64,000 bases of DNA from SURF-55 sp040755195 (lineage in GTDB: Bacteria; Bacillota; Desulfotomaculia; Desulfotomaculales; Ammonificaceae), in assembly GCA_040755195.1 (NCBI GenBank), contig JBFMBL010000010.1, forward strand, positions 13,983-77,982, given 5' to 3'. Of this stretch, positions 1-8,201 are shown piece after piece. A program made the translations under genes and the position numbers. The notes under the pieces were generated by a model, which worked only from the letters and a program-made list of their open reading frames with translations, did no database searches and was not told where the DNA came from. The first letter of the stretch is position 1. Every line of letters begins with the position of its first letter.

Positions 1-85
1 CCTTCGCTCTTACAACGAAATCACCGGAGACAACCTGCCCGGCCCGCTGACCAAGCCCTAAATACTGCCTGACGTCTTTAGACAC
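1..85 (-). CDS. ylxQ: YlxQ, L7Ae-family RNA-binding protein (N-terminal fragment, cut by window edge)
   Basis: The reading frame from GTG at 85 runs open off the left edge and encodes about 28 residues, including GLGQRAGQVVSGD, the typical N-terminus of the small L7Ae/L30e-fold protein YlxQ. An AGGAG site lies about ten bases before the GTG. It overlaps the end of rnpM by 28 bases, as expected in the rimP-nusA-rnpM-ylxQ-infB operon; infB should follow outside the window. The function in this family is RNA binding and is poorly defined. Only the first quarter of the gene is visible. Confidence 0.75.
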   Translation of the reverse strand, partial: MSKDVRQYLGLGQRAGQVVSGDFVVRAK

Positions 86-351
86 TGGCGCATCAACTCC
101 TCCCGGATCGCCTCTACAATTTCTTCGGGTACAGCCCGTTCGAGAGCACGCCCCAGCCTTTTCCCCTTTATCGCCTCGTTGAAACAACTCTCTGACGGGC
201 ATATATAGACTCCACGACCAGGCATTTTCCCGGTCGAATCAACAGCGATCTGTTCCCCGGGTGTACGTACTATACGTATGAGTTCGCGTTTAGGCTTCAT
301 CTCACGGCAACCGACACAGAGACGCTGTGGGATTTTCCGTGGCCGTGGCAA
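58..351 (-). CDS. rnpM: RnpM (YlxR), RNase P modulator
   Basis: Small basic protein of 97 residues with the YlxR signature CVGCREMKPKRELIRIVR near the N-terminus and GRGVYIC in the middle. Family knowledge: YlxR/RnpM binds RNase P RNA and modulates its activity. The start is TTG at 351, chosen because GGGAGG stands about nine bases upstream and no in-frame ATG is better placed. It follows nusA by about 70 bases and overlaps ylxQ, so it is a co-transcribed member of the nusA operon. Length matches the family. Confidence 0.9.
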   Translation of the reverse strand: MPRPRKIPQRLCVGCREMKPKRELIRIVRTPGEQIAVDSTGKMPGRGVYICPSESCFNEAIKGKRLGRALERAVPEEIVEAIREELMRQCLKTSGSI

Positions 352-423
352 AATACATATACCTCCCTTAACTCCTTTACATTAAATAAGCCGGCTTGCA
401 CGATTCCGGCGGTTTGAGGTGTA

Positions 424-1551
424 TTATACCGGCCCCTTTGCAAAATCGGACTCGGTATCACTTACATACATTCCTTCATCCTTGTCGTACAGTGCTTCAT
501 ACTCCTGGGCGTAGATTTCTTCCATCTGTGATTCGCTCTTGATATCGATTTTCCATCCCGTAATCTTCGCCGCCAGTCGAGCGTTCTGCCCTTCCCTGCC
601 GATTGCGAGGGACAACTGGTTGTCAGGAACGATTACCCGCGCAATTTTTTCATCCTCCCAGATTTCCGCGGCGATGGCTTTTGCCGGGCTTAACGCCTCG
701 GCGACAAACCGTGAAGGATCGGGGTCCCAGCGGATAATATCTATTTTTTCATTCCGCAACTCGTTAACAACTGCCTGCACCCTAACACCTTTCGGCCCCA
801 CGCAGGCGCCTACCGGATCGATATTCGGGTCGTGTGAATAGACCGCCACCTTGGAACGCACACCTGCTTCGCGCGCCACGGCCTTTAACTCCAGGATTCC
901 TTCCTGAAGTTCCGGCACCTCCAATTCAAACAGCCGCCTTAAGAAACCGGGATGCGTACGTGAAACAATAATCTGCGGCCCCTTGGTTGTTTTACGGACC
1001 TCGAGTATATATGCCCGTACCCGGTCGCCCTGTCTGTATCTCTCGCCCGGCATTTGCTCAGCGGGCGGGAGAATGGCCTCGGTTTTACCAAGTTCGATAT
1101 AGACATGGCGCTGCTCGACTCTCTGGATTGTTCCCGTTATAATGTCTCCCTCACGATTCGCAAAGGCTTCATAAATCATATTTCGTTCGGCTTCGCGAAT
1201 CCGCTGGACCACTACCTGCTTGGCGGTCTGGGCGGCAATCCGGCCAAAGTCCCGCGGGGTTACCTCCAGTTCGACGATATCCCCAACCATATAACGCAGG
1301 TCTATTTCCTTGGCTTCTTCCGGTGAAACCTCCGCGCGGGGATCCGTAACATTCTCAACGACCACGCGTTGCGCAAAAACCTGACATTCTCCGGTTGTAC
1401 GATCTATGTTTACCCTGGCGTTTTGCGACGAACCGAAATTTCGCTTGTAAGCCGAAAGGAGCGCGGCCTCTATAGCGGAAAGAAGCAGTTCGATTGAAAT
1501 GCCTTTCTCTTTCTCCAAATCGCGAAGCGCCCTCAAGAATTCAGTATTCAA
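424..1551 (-). CDS. nusA: Transcription termination/antitermination factor NusA
   Basis: Encodes about 375 residues, the normal length for Firmicute NusA. The order is an N-terminal RNA-polymerase-binding domain (beginning MNTEFLRALRDLEKEKGIS), an S1 domain (around GDIITGTIQRVEQRHVYIELG), then two KH domains with GPKGVR and the strong second KH loop LAIGREGQNARLA. It binds RNA polymerase and nascent RNA and tunes pausing, termination and antitermination. The ORF stays open well upstream, but TTG at 1551 is preferred: GGGGAGG lies seven bases before it and the protein then starts exactly like its relatives. GTG at 1557 is an alternative. It lies 19 bases after rimP, in one operon. Confidence 0.95.
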   Translation of the reverse strand: MNTEFLRALRDLEKEKGISIELLLSAIEAALLSAYKRNFGSSQNARVNIDRTTGECQVFAQRVVVENVTDPRAEVSPEEAKEIDLRYMVGDIVELEVTPRDFGRIAAQTAKQVVVQRIREAERNMIYEAFANREGDIITGTIQRVEQRHVYIELGKTEAILPPAEQMPGERYRQGDRVRAYILEVRKTTKGPQIIVSRTHPGFLRRLFELEVPELQEGILELKAVAREAGVRSKVAVYSHDPNIDPVGACVGPKGVRVQAVVNELRNEKIDIIRWDPDPSRFVAEALSPAKAIAAEIWEDEKIARVIVPDNQLSLAIGREGQNARLAAKITGWKIDIKSESQMEEIYAQEYEALYDKDEGMYVSDTESDFAKGPV

Positions 1552-1570
1552 CTTCACACCTCCCCTCGAA

Positions 1571-2038
1571 TCACATTTTAAAAACAAGATTGGCTTTGGA
1601 AATAGCCGCGAAAGGAATCTCGATGATTGTTCCATCCACCATAAGCTGAACGGTGTCTTCACCGGCAGTAACAATGCTCCCGGTAAACTTCCGCCGCCCT
1701 TGCAGCGGTTGGGCTGTCACCACCAATGCCTCCCGGCCGTTAAAGCGTTGAAAATCGGCGGGTTTTTTAAGAACCCGTTCTACTCCGGGAGTCGACACCT
1801 CCAGGAAATATGCCTGCGGGATAACGTTCCGTTCGTCCAGTAAACGCCCGAGAGGCTCGGATACAGTCTCACAGTCCTTAAGCCCCACCCTTCCCTCGGG
1901 GTTATCAATAAAAACACGGAGGAACCACCGGCCCCCCTCCTTACGGAACTGAACATCGACCAGTTCTAATCCGAGCGTTTCAACCAGCGGCGCTGCAATC
2001 TCCGTTACCATTTCAACAATGCCGTTTCCCACGGGCAC
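1571..2038 (-). CDS. rimP: Ribosome maturation factor RimP
   Basis: A 155-residue protein needed for 30S subunit maturation. It shows the RimP features GLELVDVQFRKEGG in the N-terminal alpha/beta domain, CETVSEPLGRLLDE in the centre and LEVSTPGVERVLKKPADF leading to the C-terminal SH3-like barrel. Start is GTG at 2038, five bases after a full AAGGAGG site; a second in-frame GTG lies two codons later. It is the first gene of the rimP-nusA-rnpM-ylxQ operon on the minus strand. Confidence 0.95.
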   Translation of the reverse strand: MPVGNGIVEMVTEIAAPLVETLGLELVDVQFRKEGGRWFLRVFIDNPEGRVGLKDCETVSEPLGRLLDERNVIPQAYFLEVSTPGVERVLKKPADFQRFNGREALVVTAQPLQGRRKFTGSIVTAGEDTVQLMVDGTIIEIPFAAISKANLVFKM

Positions 2039-2464
2039 GCGATCCTCCTTGCTGTGAGAAAAACCCTTCCCTGAATCCTTCCGTACACGGGGCGGTACAT
2101 ATAAAAGACCGGCTTTTTAAAGCAGGCGCCCGGCCGCAACCGGAACGGAAGCGTGTTTGATAAAATGGTTTATAAGACGAAAGAGTGGGAACCCCCCACT
2201 CTTTGCCAACATCTCACCCGTTGCAACACACACATCAGAACTAGTATATCACACAACCATTCACACATGCAACTTAACCCGGCCTGAAATCTTCTTTTGG
2301 CTTCCGGAGCACTCCGGAATTATCACCGCCAAAATCCGATGCTGTTTCCTTTTGCAGGTCAAGCTATTCTGCAACACTCGCTTAGAACCGTGATACCACG
2401 TACTTGGAGCAACGACCTCTCACGAAAGACAGCACCCAAACCTTAAGAGCACATCGTCCGGTAA
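2039..2464. other. Non-coding interval between trxA and rimP
   Basis: No convincing gene. The interval must hold the end of the trxA transcript and the rimP operon promoter. It contains a perfect 8-bp inverted repeat TTCCGGAG/CTCCGGAA (2302-2319, two-base centre) and the hairpin listed separately at 2180-2204. I could not settle on a promoter for rimP. The open frame 2157-2393 on the plus strand lacks a ribosome site and protein-like composition. Confidence 0.5.
2180..2204 (-). terminator. 10-bp perfect hairpin, possible terminator after trxA
   Basis: AAAGAGTGGG and CCCACTCTTT pair perfectly around a five-base loop. Read on the minus strand the stem is followed by a weak T-rich stretch (CTCTTTCGTCTTAT), so it could end transcription from trxA some 260 bases after its stop, or act as a leader structure ahead of rimP. 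The T-run is poor, which keeps confidence low. Confidence 0.4.
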
Positions 2465-2800
2465 TCAGATCTGCTGGCTGTCCCCGAGAAGGTACTCTAA
2501 TTTTTTTACAACAGAATCCTTGGGCGAGTACCCTACCTCCTGCGCCACCACTTTACCTTTCTGGAAAAAAAGCAGCGTAGGGATGCCCTTGATGCCGTAA
2601 CGCTGTGTTATGTCCTTATTATCATCAACGTTGAGTTTAGCGACTTTTATCTGACCCTTAAACTCGTCCGCCACTTGCTCTATAACCGGCGCCATACTCC
2701 GGCAGGGGCCGCACCAGGAGGCCCAGAAATCCACCATTACCGGCAAGTCGCTGCTTAAAACCTCTTTTTCAAAATTGCCCTCATTTACTTCTAATACCAT
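2465..2800 (-). CDS. trxA: Thioredoxin
   Basis: A 111-residue thioredoxin with the active-site motif WCGPC (Cys30, Cys33) inside FWASWCGPC and the conserved cis-Pro loop GIKGIPTLLFF. It reduces protein disulfides in the cytoplasm using electrons from thioredoxin reductase. Length and motif spacing are canonical. It stands alone between the PBP gene and the rimP operon, with its own likely promoter at 2883-2914. Confidence 0.96.
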   Translation of the reverse strand: MVLEVNEGNFEKEVLSSDLPVMVDFWASWCGPCRSMAPVIEQVADEFKGQIKVAKLNVDDNKDITQRYGIKGIPTLLFFQKGKVVAQEVGYSPKDSVVKKLEYLLGDSQQI

Positions 2801-2882
2801 CGTGCTTCAACCCCTTGCGGTTTGATAAATCGATCATAAACCGGGATCCACGTGTTCAACCACATTCCCAGACTTAAACCAT

Positions 2883-2914
2883 AGTATAGTATAAGTGAGA
2901 TTCTCCCGCAACAA
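2883..2914 (-). promoter_or_regulatory. Probable vegetative promoter of trxA
   Basis: On the minus strand TTGCGG (2911-2906), a 17-base spacer and TATACT (2888-2883) fit the major sigma-factor consensus; an overlapping reading TTGTTG-17-TACTAT is nearly as good. It sits about 85 bases before the trxA start and points at it. Confidence 0.5.
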
Positions 2915-3042
2915 TTCGGATATTTTAAGTCTATTCAAATAACGTGCAAACAATGATACGCAACAACCAGGCTTCCACAAATAGGCATGCCCCTTATATT
3001 TTAAACGCTTCAACTGAAAAGGTGAAGCGTTATTTTAAAAGA

Positions 3043-4722
3043 TTACTTATAGTGTGTCAGGAGTTTTGCGGCAATCTCCTTGAATACCGGTGCAGCATCC
3101 GCACCGCCGCTCCCGCCTCCTTCAATCAACACAACGATCACATAACGGGGTTGAGCCAGCGGCGCATAACCCGCAAACCAGGCGCAGGCGTTGCCACCGG
3201 CAAGCTCCGCCGTCCCCGTCTTTCCGGCGCTCCCCCACCCATCGAGATAGCCCTGCCGGCCGGTGCCCACCTTTGTGGTAAGGGCCATGGCTTCCTGCAG
3301 CCTGAGGGCGGTGTCTACCGTTAGAACCCGCCTTCCGGCATCCCGCGGCTGTTCTTCGCAACCGCCCGGCCAGCGGAGGGCTTTAACCAGGCGCGGCCTG
3401 ACAAAGACTCCGTTATTGAGCACAGCGTTTAAGACGGAAGCGATCTGGACCGGCGTCATAAGAATGGGCCCCTGGCCGACGCTCAGGTTCACCAGGTTAT
3501 GCGGTTTCAGGCAGCGGCTCAGATCCTGTCTCGGATCGCGATACAGGGGATAACCAAGCGTACTCCTGTCCTCGAGGGCAAACAAACGGCAGTATTCGAG
3601 CAAACGCTCCTTTCCCAGGGCCAACCCCAGGTGGGCAAAAAAGGGGTTGCACGAGTAAGCAAAGGCCTGTTTAAACGTAATCTCTCCGTGACCGGCCGGA
3701 TTCCAGCAGTTAAGAAACCGGTCGGAGCCCGCGCAAAAAAACGTCTCTTCCGGTTTAACCAGTCCCGTTTCCAGCGCCGCGGCGCTGACTACGAGTTTGA
3801 ACACCGAACCCGGCGGAAAGGGAGAAAACGCACGGTTTACAAAGCTCTCTTTACCCCCGGCCTTTCCCTTTGCGCCACTGTTCCCGAGACCGAACGTCGG
3901 GCGGCTTGCCACCGCAAGTATGTCGCCGCTTCCCGCCTCCAGGACCACCACCGCCCCCTGCGGAATCCGCCTGTCCATTACCTCTTCCACGACCCCTTGA
4001 ATATCCGCATCAACGGTAAGGAGCAGGTCCGCCCGTTCGTTGTCGGTTTGCTCCCGTATCTTTACCCCCAAGCCCTTAAGGACCTCCCCCCGAGCATCGT
4101 GGTATATCCCCGCTGCGGAGCGCGGAACCGTTCCCTTGAGCACATGCTCGTAGTAGTACTCGCAGCCGGTCCTCCCGACGGAATCGCCAAGCGCGTACTG
4201 CTTTGGACCCCCGTTAAGCCTCCGCCACTCGGAAACCGTGTCGATTTTTCCGAGGCTGCCGACCACATGTTCGGCAAGAGAAGGCCCCCCGTAACGTCTG
4301 TCCACCGGCACCACTTCAACCCCCGGCCATTTTTTATGGTTTACGGCGTTTGCCTGCTGTTCACTTAACGGGTAAGGAAGACGGCATGGGGCGCGTAGCA
4401 TCTTCTCCTCTATTTCCGCCGGCGAAACCTTAAGGATACCGGCAAGTTCTTCGGCTATAATCCTCTTGTTCTTTATCAGGTCGGGGAATAACGCAACCTC
4501 TTTAACCCGGCACTGACCCGTCAAAGAGACACCGTTTCTGTCGAGGATGTTCCCCCGCGGGTATTCCTCGAGCGCAACAACCTCCGCCTGCTGTTTAAAG
4601 GCCGAATAACTTAAGACCGGACCGTTTACCACTTGGATAAACGCCAACCTGAATAAAAGCATGATAAATATAAGGATTGATCCGGACAGGATCCCGATTA
4701 GACGCCGCCTTGATCGTTCCAT
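3043..4722 (-). CDS. Class B penicillin-binding protein (peptidoglycan transpeptidase)
   Basis: A 559-residue bitopic membrane enzyme that cross-links peptidoglycan. One transmembrane segment (about residues 9-30) is followed by the PBP dimerisation region, with ARG-box-like EEYPRGNILDRNG, and a transpeptidase domain holding all three catalytic motifs: SxxK as S306VFK309, SxN as S357CN, and KTG in AGKTGTAE near residue 500. ATG at 4722 follows a GGAG site. It is related to PBP2/SpoVD/FtsI-type proteins. No rod-shape genes lie alongside, so the exact subgroup is open. The region upstream is filled with small mobile elements. Confidence 0.92.
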   Translation of the reverse strand: MERSRRRLIGILSGSILIFIMLLFRLAFIQVVNGPVLSYSAFKQQAEVVALEEYPRGNILDRNGVSLTGQCRVKEVALFPDLIKNKRIIAEELAGILKVSPAEIEEKMLRAPCRLPYPLSEQQANAVNHKKWPGVEVVPVDRRYGGPSLAEHVVGSLGKIDTVSEWRRLNGGPKQYALGDSVGRTGCEYYYEHVLKGTVPRSAAGIYHDARGEVLKGLGVKIREQTDNERADLLLTVDADIQGVVEEVMDRRIPQGAVVVLEAGSGDILAVASRPTFGLGNSGAKGKAGGKESFVNRAFSPFPPGSVFKLVVSAAALETGLVKPEETFFCAGSDRFLNCWNPAGHGEITFKQAFAYSCNPFFAHLGLALGKERLLEYCRLFALEDRSTLGYPLYRDPRQDLSRCLKPHNLVNLSVGQGPILMTPVQIASVLNAVLNNGVFVRPRLVKALRWPGGCEEQPRDAGRRVLTVDTALRLQEAMALTTKVGTGRQGYLDGWGSAGKTGTAELAGGNACAWFAGYAPLAQPRYVIVVLIEGGGSGGADAAPVFKEIAAKLLTHYK

Positions 4723-4748
4723 GGTTTCTCCATATCATATTTTTAGGA

Positions 4749-4930
4749 GTAACTATTCAGGTGTCCCGGTCGTCGGGCGCAGCGATATGCTGCGCATGGC
4801 TTTGTCAGCCGGCCAGGGACAGTGCTCACGTACTTCTGTGTACGCTCCGCGCTACCCCAGGCCGGCTTTCGTGCTCTGCTTGCATCTCGCCGCGTTCCGT
4901 CAGAGAAATACTAAGCGGCTGAATAGTTAC
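4749..4930. mobile_element. MITE-like element, copy A (182 bp, 8-bp target duplication)
   Basis: The element begins GTAACTATTCAG and ends with its exact inverse CTGAATAGTTAC. It is flanked on both sides by the direct repeat TTTTAGGA (4741-4748 and 4931-4938), a perfect 8-bp target-site duplication. It has no coding capacity. The interior matches copies at 5063-5243 and 41242-41417. Inverted repeats starting GTAA with 8-bp duplications are what is known for the IS66 family, so it is probably a non-autonomous IS66-type derivative; that link is inference. Confidence 0.8.
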
Positions 4931-4976
4931 TTTTAGGAAAGCTTTACCGGTACGGCCGGCAATTATTCTTGGAAGA

Positions 4977-5022
4977 ACATACAGAAAGCTCCGCGCTTAT
5001 AAGCGCGGAGCTTTCTGTATGT
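4977..5022. repeat. 46-bp perfect palindrome
   Basis: Twenty-three bases beginning ACATACAGAAAGCTCC are followed immediately by their exact reverse complement ending GGAGCTTTCTGTATGT, with TTATAA at the centre. No T-run follows on either strand, so it is not an ordinary intrinsic terminator. It sits between two copies of the same small mobile element, close to their target duplications. Confidence 0.9.
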
Positions 5023-5062
5023 AAACTCCCATTGCCAGGGAGCTTAAGATACCGCTTTGGTT

Positions 5063-5243
5063 GTAAATATTCAGTAAACCACGTTGGTGTTTTGACGGAG
5101 CGCGGTTAGAAGCAAGCATGGCGCGAAGGACGACGCTGGACGGAGCGGAGCGTACTAGGTTGGTACGCGAGCATCCGGGCGGCGTCGCCGACAAAGTCAG
5201 GCGCCGCTTATCACCGCGCCCTATGGGTTTAGTGAATGCTTAC
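5063..5243. mobile_element. MITE-like element, copy B (181 bp, 8-bp target duplication, diverged)
   Basis: The ends are GTAAATATTCAG and the partly matching inverse GTGAATGCTTAC; the flanks are the perfect 8-bp direct repeat CTTTGGTT (5055-5062 and 5244-5251). The interior aligns, in opposite orientation, with copies A and C through blocks such as CGGAGCGGAGCGTAC, GAGCATCCGG and GCCGACAAAG. The diverged ends suggest an older or distinct subfamily. It abuts the stop codon of the small gene at 5252. Confidence 0.72.
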
Positions 5244-5251
5244 CTTTGGTT

Positions 5252-5620
5252 TTAGGCCCGCCTTTTACAGTAACCCCGCTTTTTTAATTCCCTTCCCAAC
5301 TCGAGGGGGACGACCAGCCCGGAACCCGGCTGGTTTGCCACAGTTCTGGATTGCACAGCGGCAAACATTCTCGCACCGACATCCAGAAGCTTAAGCGCCG
5401 CGTGACAAACCTCCAGGACACTGCAGTTATTCTTCTCCAGCGCCGCCAGGACTTCGGTAAGAACCCGCTCCTCGAAGGATTGGTTGTATTCCTTCCACGC
5501 CGCCGCCTTTTCCTCGCCGGAAAGCTTGTCTGTTACGCTGACAAAGTTATGGAGGCTTCCCTGGACTATCAGAAACAACTGGTCCACAAACTGCCGCATA
5601 TACGGCTCGGATTCGAACAT
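5252..5620 (-). CDS. Hypothetical protein, about 122 residues
   Basis: I do not recognise this family. The protein is soluble and mostly helical by composition (FVDQLFLIVQGSLHNF, EERVLTEVLAALEKNN, CHAALKLLDVGARMF), without a signal peptide or clear motif. The start is ATG at 5620 with GGGGGG eight bases upstream; GTG at 5629 is the alternative. The gene is real by ribosome site and coding character. Its stop codon lies one base inside from the target duplication of element copy B. Confidence 0.6.
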   Translation of the reverse strand: MFESEPYMRQFVDQLFLIVQGSLHNFVSVTDKLSGEEKAAAWKEYNQSFEERVLTEVLAALEKNNCSVLEVCHAALKLLDVGARMFAAVQSRTVANQPGSGLVVPLELGRELKKRGYCKRRA

Positions 5621-5877
5621 GTCAGTCACCCCCCTTTCAAAATCTACCCTGAGGCTAAGACAGCCAGGGTATGGCTTCTAAAAAGATTATCGGCATAAAA
5701 TCCGCAAATATAATATTCCCCCGTAACATTCTTTGAATATTCACTGGCTTAACGCCTTGATATAAATGATAATATTAACGTAAAATCAGCCTGCTGGTAC
5801 ATCTTGCTGGAAGAGAGCCGTAAAGCATTCGAGTTTAGCGGCCCACTGAAACAAGCATTTTCTGCGGAGGGGACACA

Positions 5878-6798
5878 GTGATCGAAAAAATTACAGACAA
5901 CCTTTTTTTCATCGAACGCGGCTGGCTTAACGGTAATCACTTTGTTTTCAACGGCAAAACGAAAGCCCTTATCGACACCGGTTACAAAAAAGACGTGGAC
6001 GTTACCCTGAGGCTCATCAAAGAGACCGGACTAGAGCCCGCAAACGTCGAATTGATTATATCGACCCACAGCCACTGCGATCACATAGGCGGTAACCGAA
6101 TCATCCAGGGATTGTCGGGCTGCGAAATAGGGATGCACCCTTTTGACCGGTATTTCGTTGAAACAAAGAATGACTGGTATACCTGGTGGCGCTATTATGA
6201 TCAGGAAGCAGACTTCTTCGCGGTGAACCGGAGCTTTGAAGACGGGGATGTTATCAGGTTGGACGACATCGAGCTTGTGGTCATCCACACGCCCGGACAC
6301 GCCGCGGGACAGATCTCCTTGTATTCACCGGAGCACCGGTTCCTGATCGCCGCGGATGTGGTATGGGACGGGGATTTTGGCGTTCTGACCACCAGGATTG
6401 AGGGCATAAGCAGCCCTTTCTTACAACAAAAATCACTTGATAAGATCGCTTCCCTACAAATCTCAACCATTTACCCGGGGCACGGCGGCCGGATTGACGA
6501 TCCGAAAAGGGCGATCCACCGCTGCCAGAAGCGGCTTGAGTCCTTTCTCAGTGACCCGCAACGCCTGGGGCGCGATCAAATAAAAAAGATAATCCTCTAT
6601 ACCCTGCTGGCAAAGTCGGGTATCCCTGAAGGAGAATTTTTCGCTTATCTGATGAAAACCCGCTGGTTCCCCGAGGTGGTGGATCTTTACTTCGAAGGAC
6701 GGTATAAAGCCGTTTATGAGGACGTCATAGCGGAACTGATTAAGAAAAAGCTGATTATCCGCAATCAGGATATGCTCGTAGCCACATTGAAAGCCTAA
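5878..6798 (+). CDS. Metallo-beta-lactamase-fold hydrolase
   Basis: A 306-residue protein with the zinc-binding signature H64SHCDH69, a further ligand region in HTPGHAAGQISLY and a later Asp in IAADVVW, then a final metal His in YPGHG. This is the glyoxalase-II-like branch of the superfamily, followed by a helical C-terminal segment of about 90 residues (after RIDDPKRAIHRC) such as is seen in several MBL hydrolases with winged-helix tails. The substrate cannot be told from sequence. GTG at 5878 follows GGAGGGG. It is convergent with mltG, overlapping by four bases. Confidence 0.85.
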   Translation: MIEKITDNLFFIERGWLNGNHFVFNGKTKALIDTGYKKDVDVTLRLIKETGLEPANVELIISTHSHCDHIGGNRIIQGLSGCEIGMHPFDRYFVETKNDWYTWWRYYDQEADFFAVNRSFEDGDVIRLDDIELVVIHTPGHAAGQISLYSPEHRFLIAADVVWDGDFGVLTTRIEGISSPFLQQKSLDKIASLQISTIYPGHGGRIDDPKRAIHRCQKRLESFLSDPQRLGRDQIKKIILYTLLAKSGIPEGEFFAYLMKTRWFPEVVDLYFEGRYKAVYEDVIAELIKKKLIIRNQDMLVATLKA

Positions 6799-8150
6799 TC
6801 CTTAAGGTAACGGCGTTTGTTGGCGTTGTGCTCCTCTAATGTACGGGCGAAGGCATGGCTGCCGTCAGGTTTGGCCACGTAGTAGAGGTAATCTGTTTTT
6901 TCCGGTTTGATGGCGGCTACAAGCGAAGCGCGTCCCGGCGCGGCTATCGGACCGGGAGGAAGACCCGTGACGCGGTAAGTATTATAGGGTGAATCAACCT
7001 CCAGGTCACGGTACAGTATGCGCTCGCGGTGCTCACCCAGGGCGTATTCAACGGTCGCATCCACCTGCAGGGGCATCCCCCGGCGCAGGCGGTTGTAAAG
7101 CACCCCGGCAATCAGTGCCCGCTCCTCACTCAACTTGGCCTCCCGCTCAATCAGGGAGGCGAGCGTTACTGATTCGTTTAAGGTGAGCCCTTGCTCCCCG
7201 GCGCCGGCGGACAGGTCAATTTCTTCGGCCACTTCCGCAAAACGATGCAGCATAAGCTCTGCGACCGCATGCGCGGATGCATCCGGGAGGACCTTGTAGG
7301 TATCGGGGAAAAGGTATCCTTCCAACCGGAGGGAACCTGACAGGTTGCTGCTGAGAAACGGGAAATCAAAACTGCCGGCGGCTACCTCACGGAGGAAATC
7401 CTCTTTTTTCACAACGCCCTGTTCGTCCAGTCTGAGGGCGATCTCCGCCAGGGTAAACCCTTCCGGGATGGTAAACCGTCTCGCTAACTGACTGCCCTTT
7501 GTGAGCAACCCGAGCACTGCGGGGACTGGGAGGTCTGATGACAGACAGTACGTCCCGCTTTTAATTTTTTTATCAAGGTGGTAATAGCGGGCGTAGCAAC
7601 GGAAAACAACCGGATCCTTGATAACCCCCCGCTCATAAAGGTTATCCGCAACCCAGCCCGTGGTTGCGCCCTTGGGGACAACGAATACGATCACCTTACC
7701 ACCCCCCGGCGCTTTTAACCCCGAAGAAACAAACGCCTGCGCCACTCCGGCGAAGAGAACCAACAACACCAAGATAATAAAAAGCCTGAGGCGAAACCCC
7801 GGCCTTTCCCGAAGCGCCCTCAGCCTTCCCCATGCGGACAACCCCGGTAAGCCGCCCGGCAACGTCACGCCGGTATCCGGTCCGGCAGCCAAAGAGGAAG
7901 GGCCTCGGCCTGTCTGCTTAAGGAAGAGCCGCCGCCCTTTGAAACGGCGGGTTAAGAGCCGGGCTGTTGTGCGGCGCCGTGGACGGTTCACCCCGTCCGG
8001 CGTCTCTTTCTCAGCCGCTCCCGCGTAAAAACGGTCCCGGAGCGTTCGTCCCGGCCTTCCGGCCGGTATCATTCCTCGGGGTTCCTGCGATGGTGTTGAC
8101 GCTTTCGCGCCTGCCTTGATTTTCTCAAGCATCATCCTCCAACCAGGCAT
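6795..8150 (-). CDS. mltG: MltG-type endolytic murein transglycosylase
   Basis: The C-terminal 330 residues are a YceG-like domain with LEGYLFPDTY and SLIEREAKL, the latter containing the catalytic Glu of endolytic transglycosylases, and the family pattern TGLPPGPIAAPGRASL. It cuts nascent glycan strands at the membrane. One transmembrane helix lies near residues 121-140 (RLFIILVLLVLFAGVAQ). The roughly 120 residues before it are basic and Pro/Gly/Arg-rich, longer than usual, and may be a disordered cytoplasmic tail. ATG at 8150 follows GGGGAG. It ends the alaS-ireB-ruvX-yrzB-vanW block. Confidence 0.9.
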   Translation of the reverse strand: MPGWRMMLEKIKAGAKASTPSQEPRGMIPAGRPGRTLRDRFYAGAAEKETPDGVNRPRRRTTARLLTRRFKGRRLFLKQTGRGPSSLAAGPDTGVTLPGGLPGLSAWGRLRALRERPGFRLRLFIILVLLVLFAGVAQAFVSSGLKAPGGGKVIVFVVPKGATTGWVADNLYERGVIKDPVVFRCYARYYHLDKKIKSGTYCLSSDLPVPAVLGLLTKGSQLARRFTIPEGFTLAEIALRLDEQGVVKKEDFLREVAAGSFDFPFLSSNLSGSLRLEGYLFPDTYKVLPDASAHAVAELMLHRFAEVAEEIDLSAGAGEQGLTLNESVTLASLIEREAKLSEERALIAGVLYNRLRRGMPLQVDATVEYALGEHRERILYRDLEVDSPYNTYRVTGLPPGPIAAPGRASLVAAIKPEKTDYLYYVAKPDGSHAFARTLEEHNANKRRYLKD

Positions 8151-8201
8151 AAAAGCTCTCCCCGTAAAAACACCCGAATTGAAAAAGAAATGGCTGAAGT
8201 A

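Noticed and set aside
3499..4368. 289-codon plus-strand frame inside the PBP gene
   Set aside because: Basic, low-complexity shadow of the real minus-strand gene with all three transpeptidase motifs.
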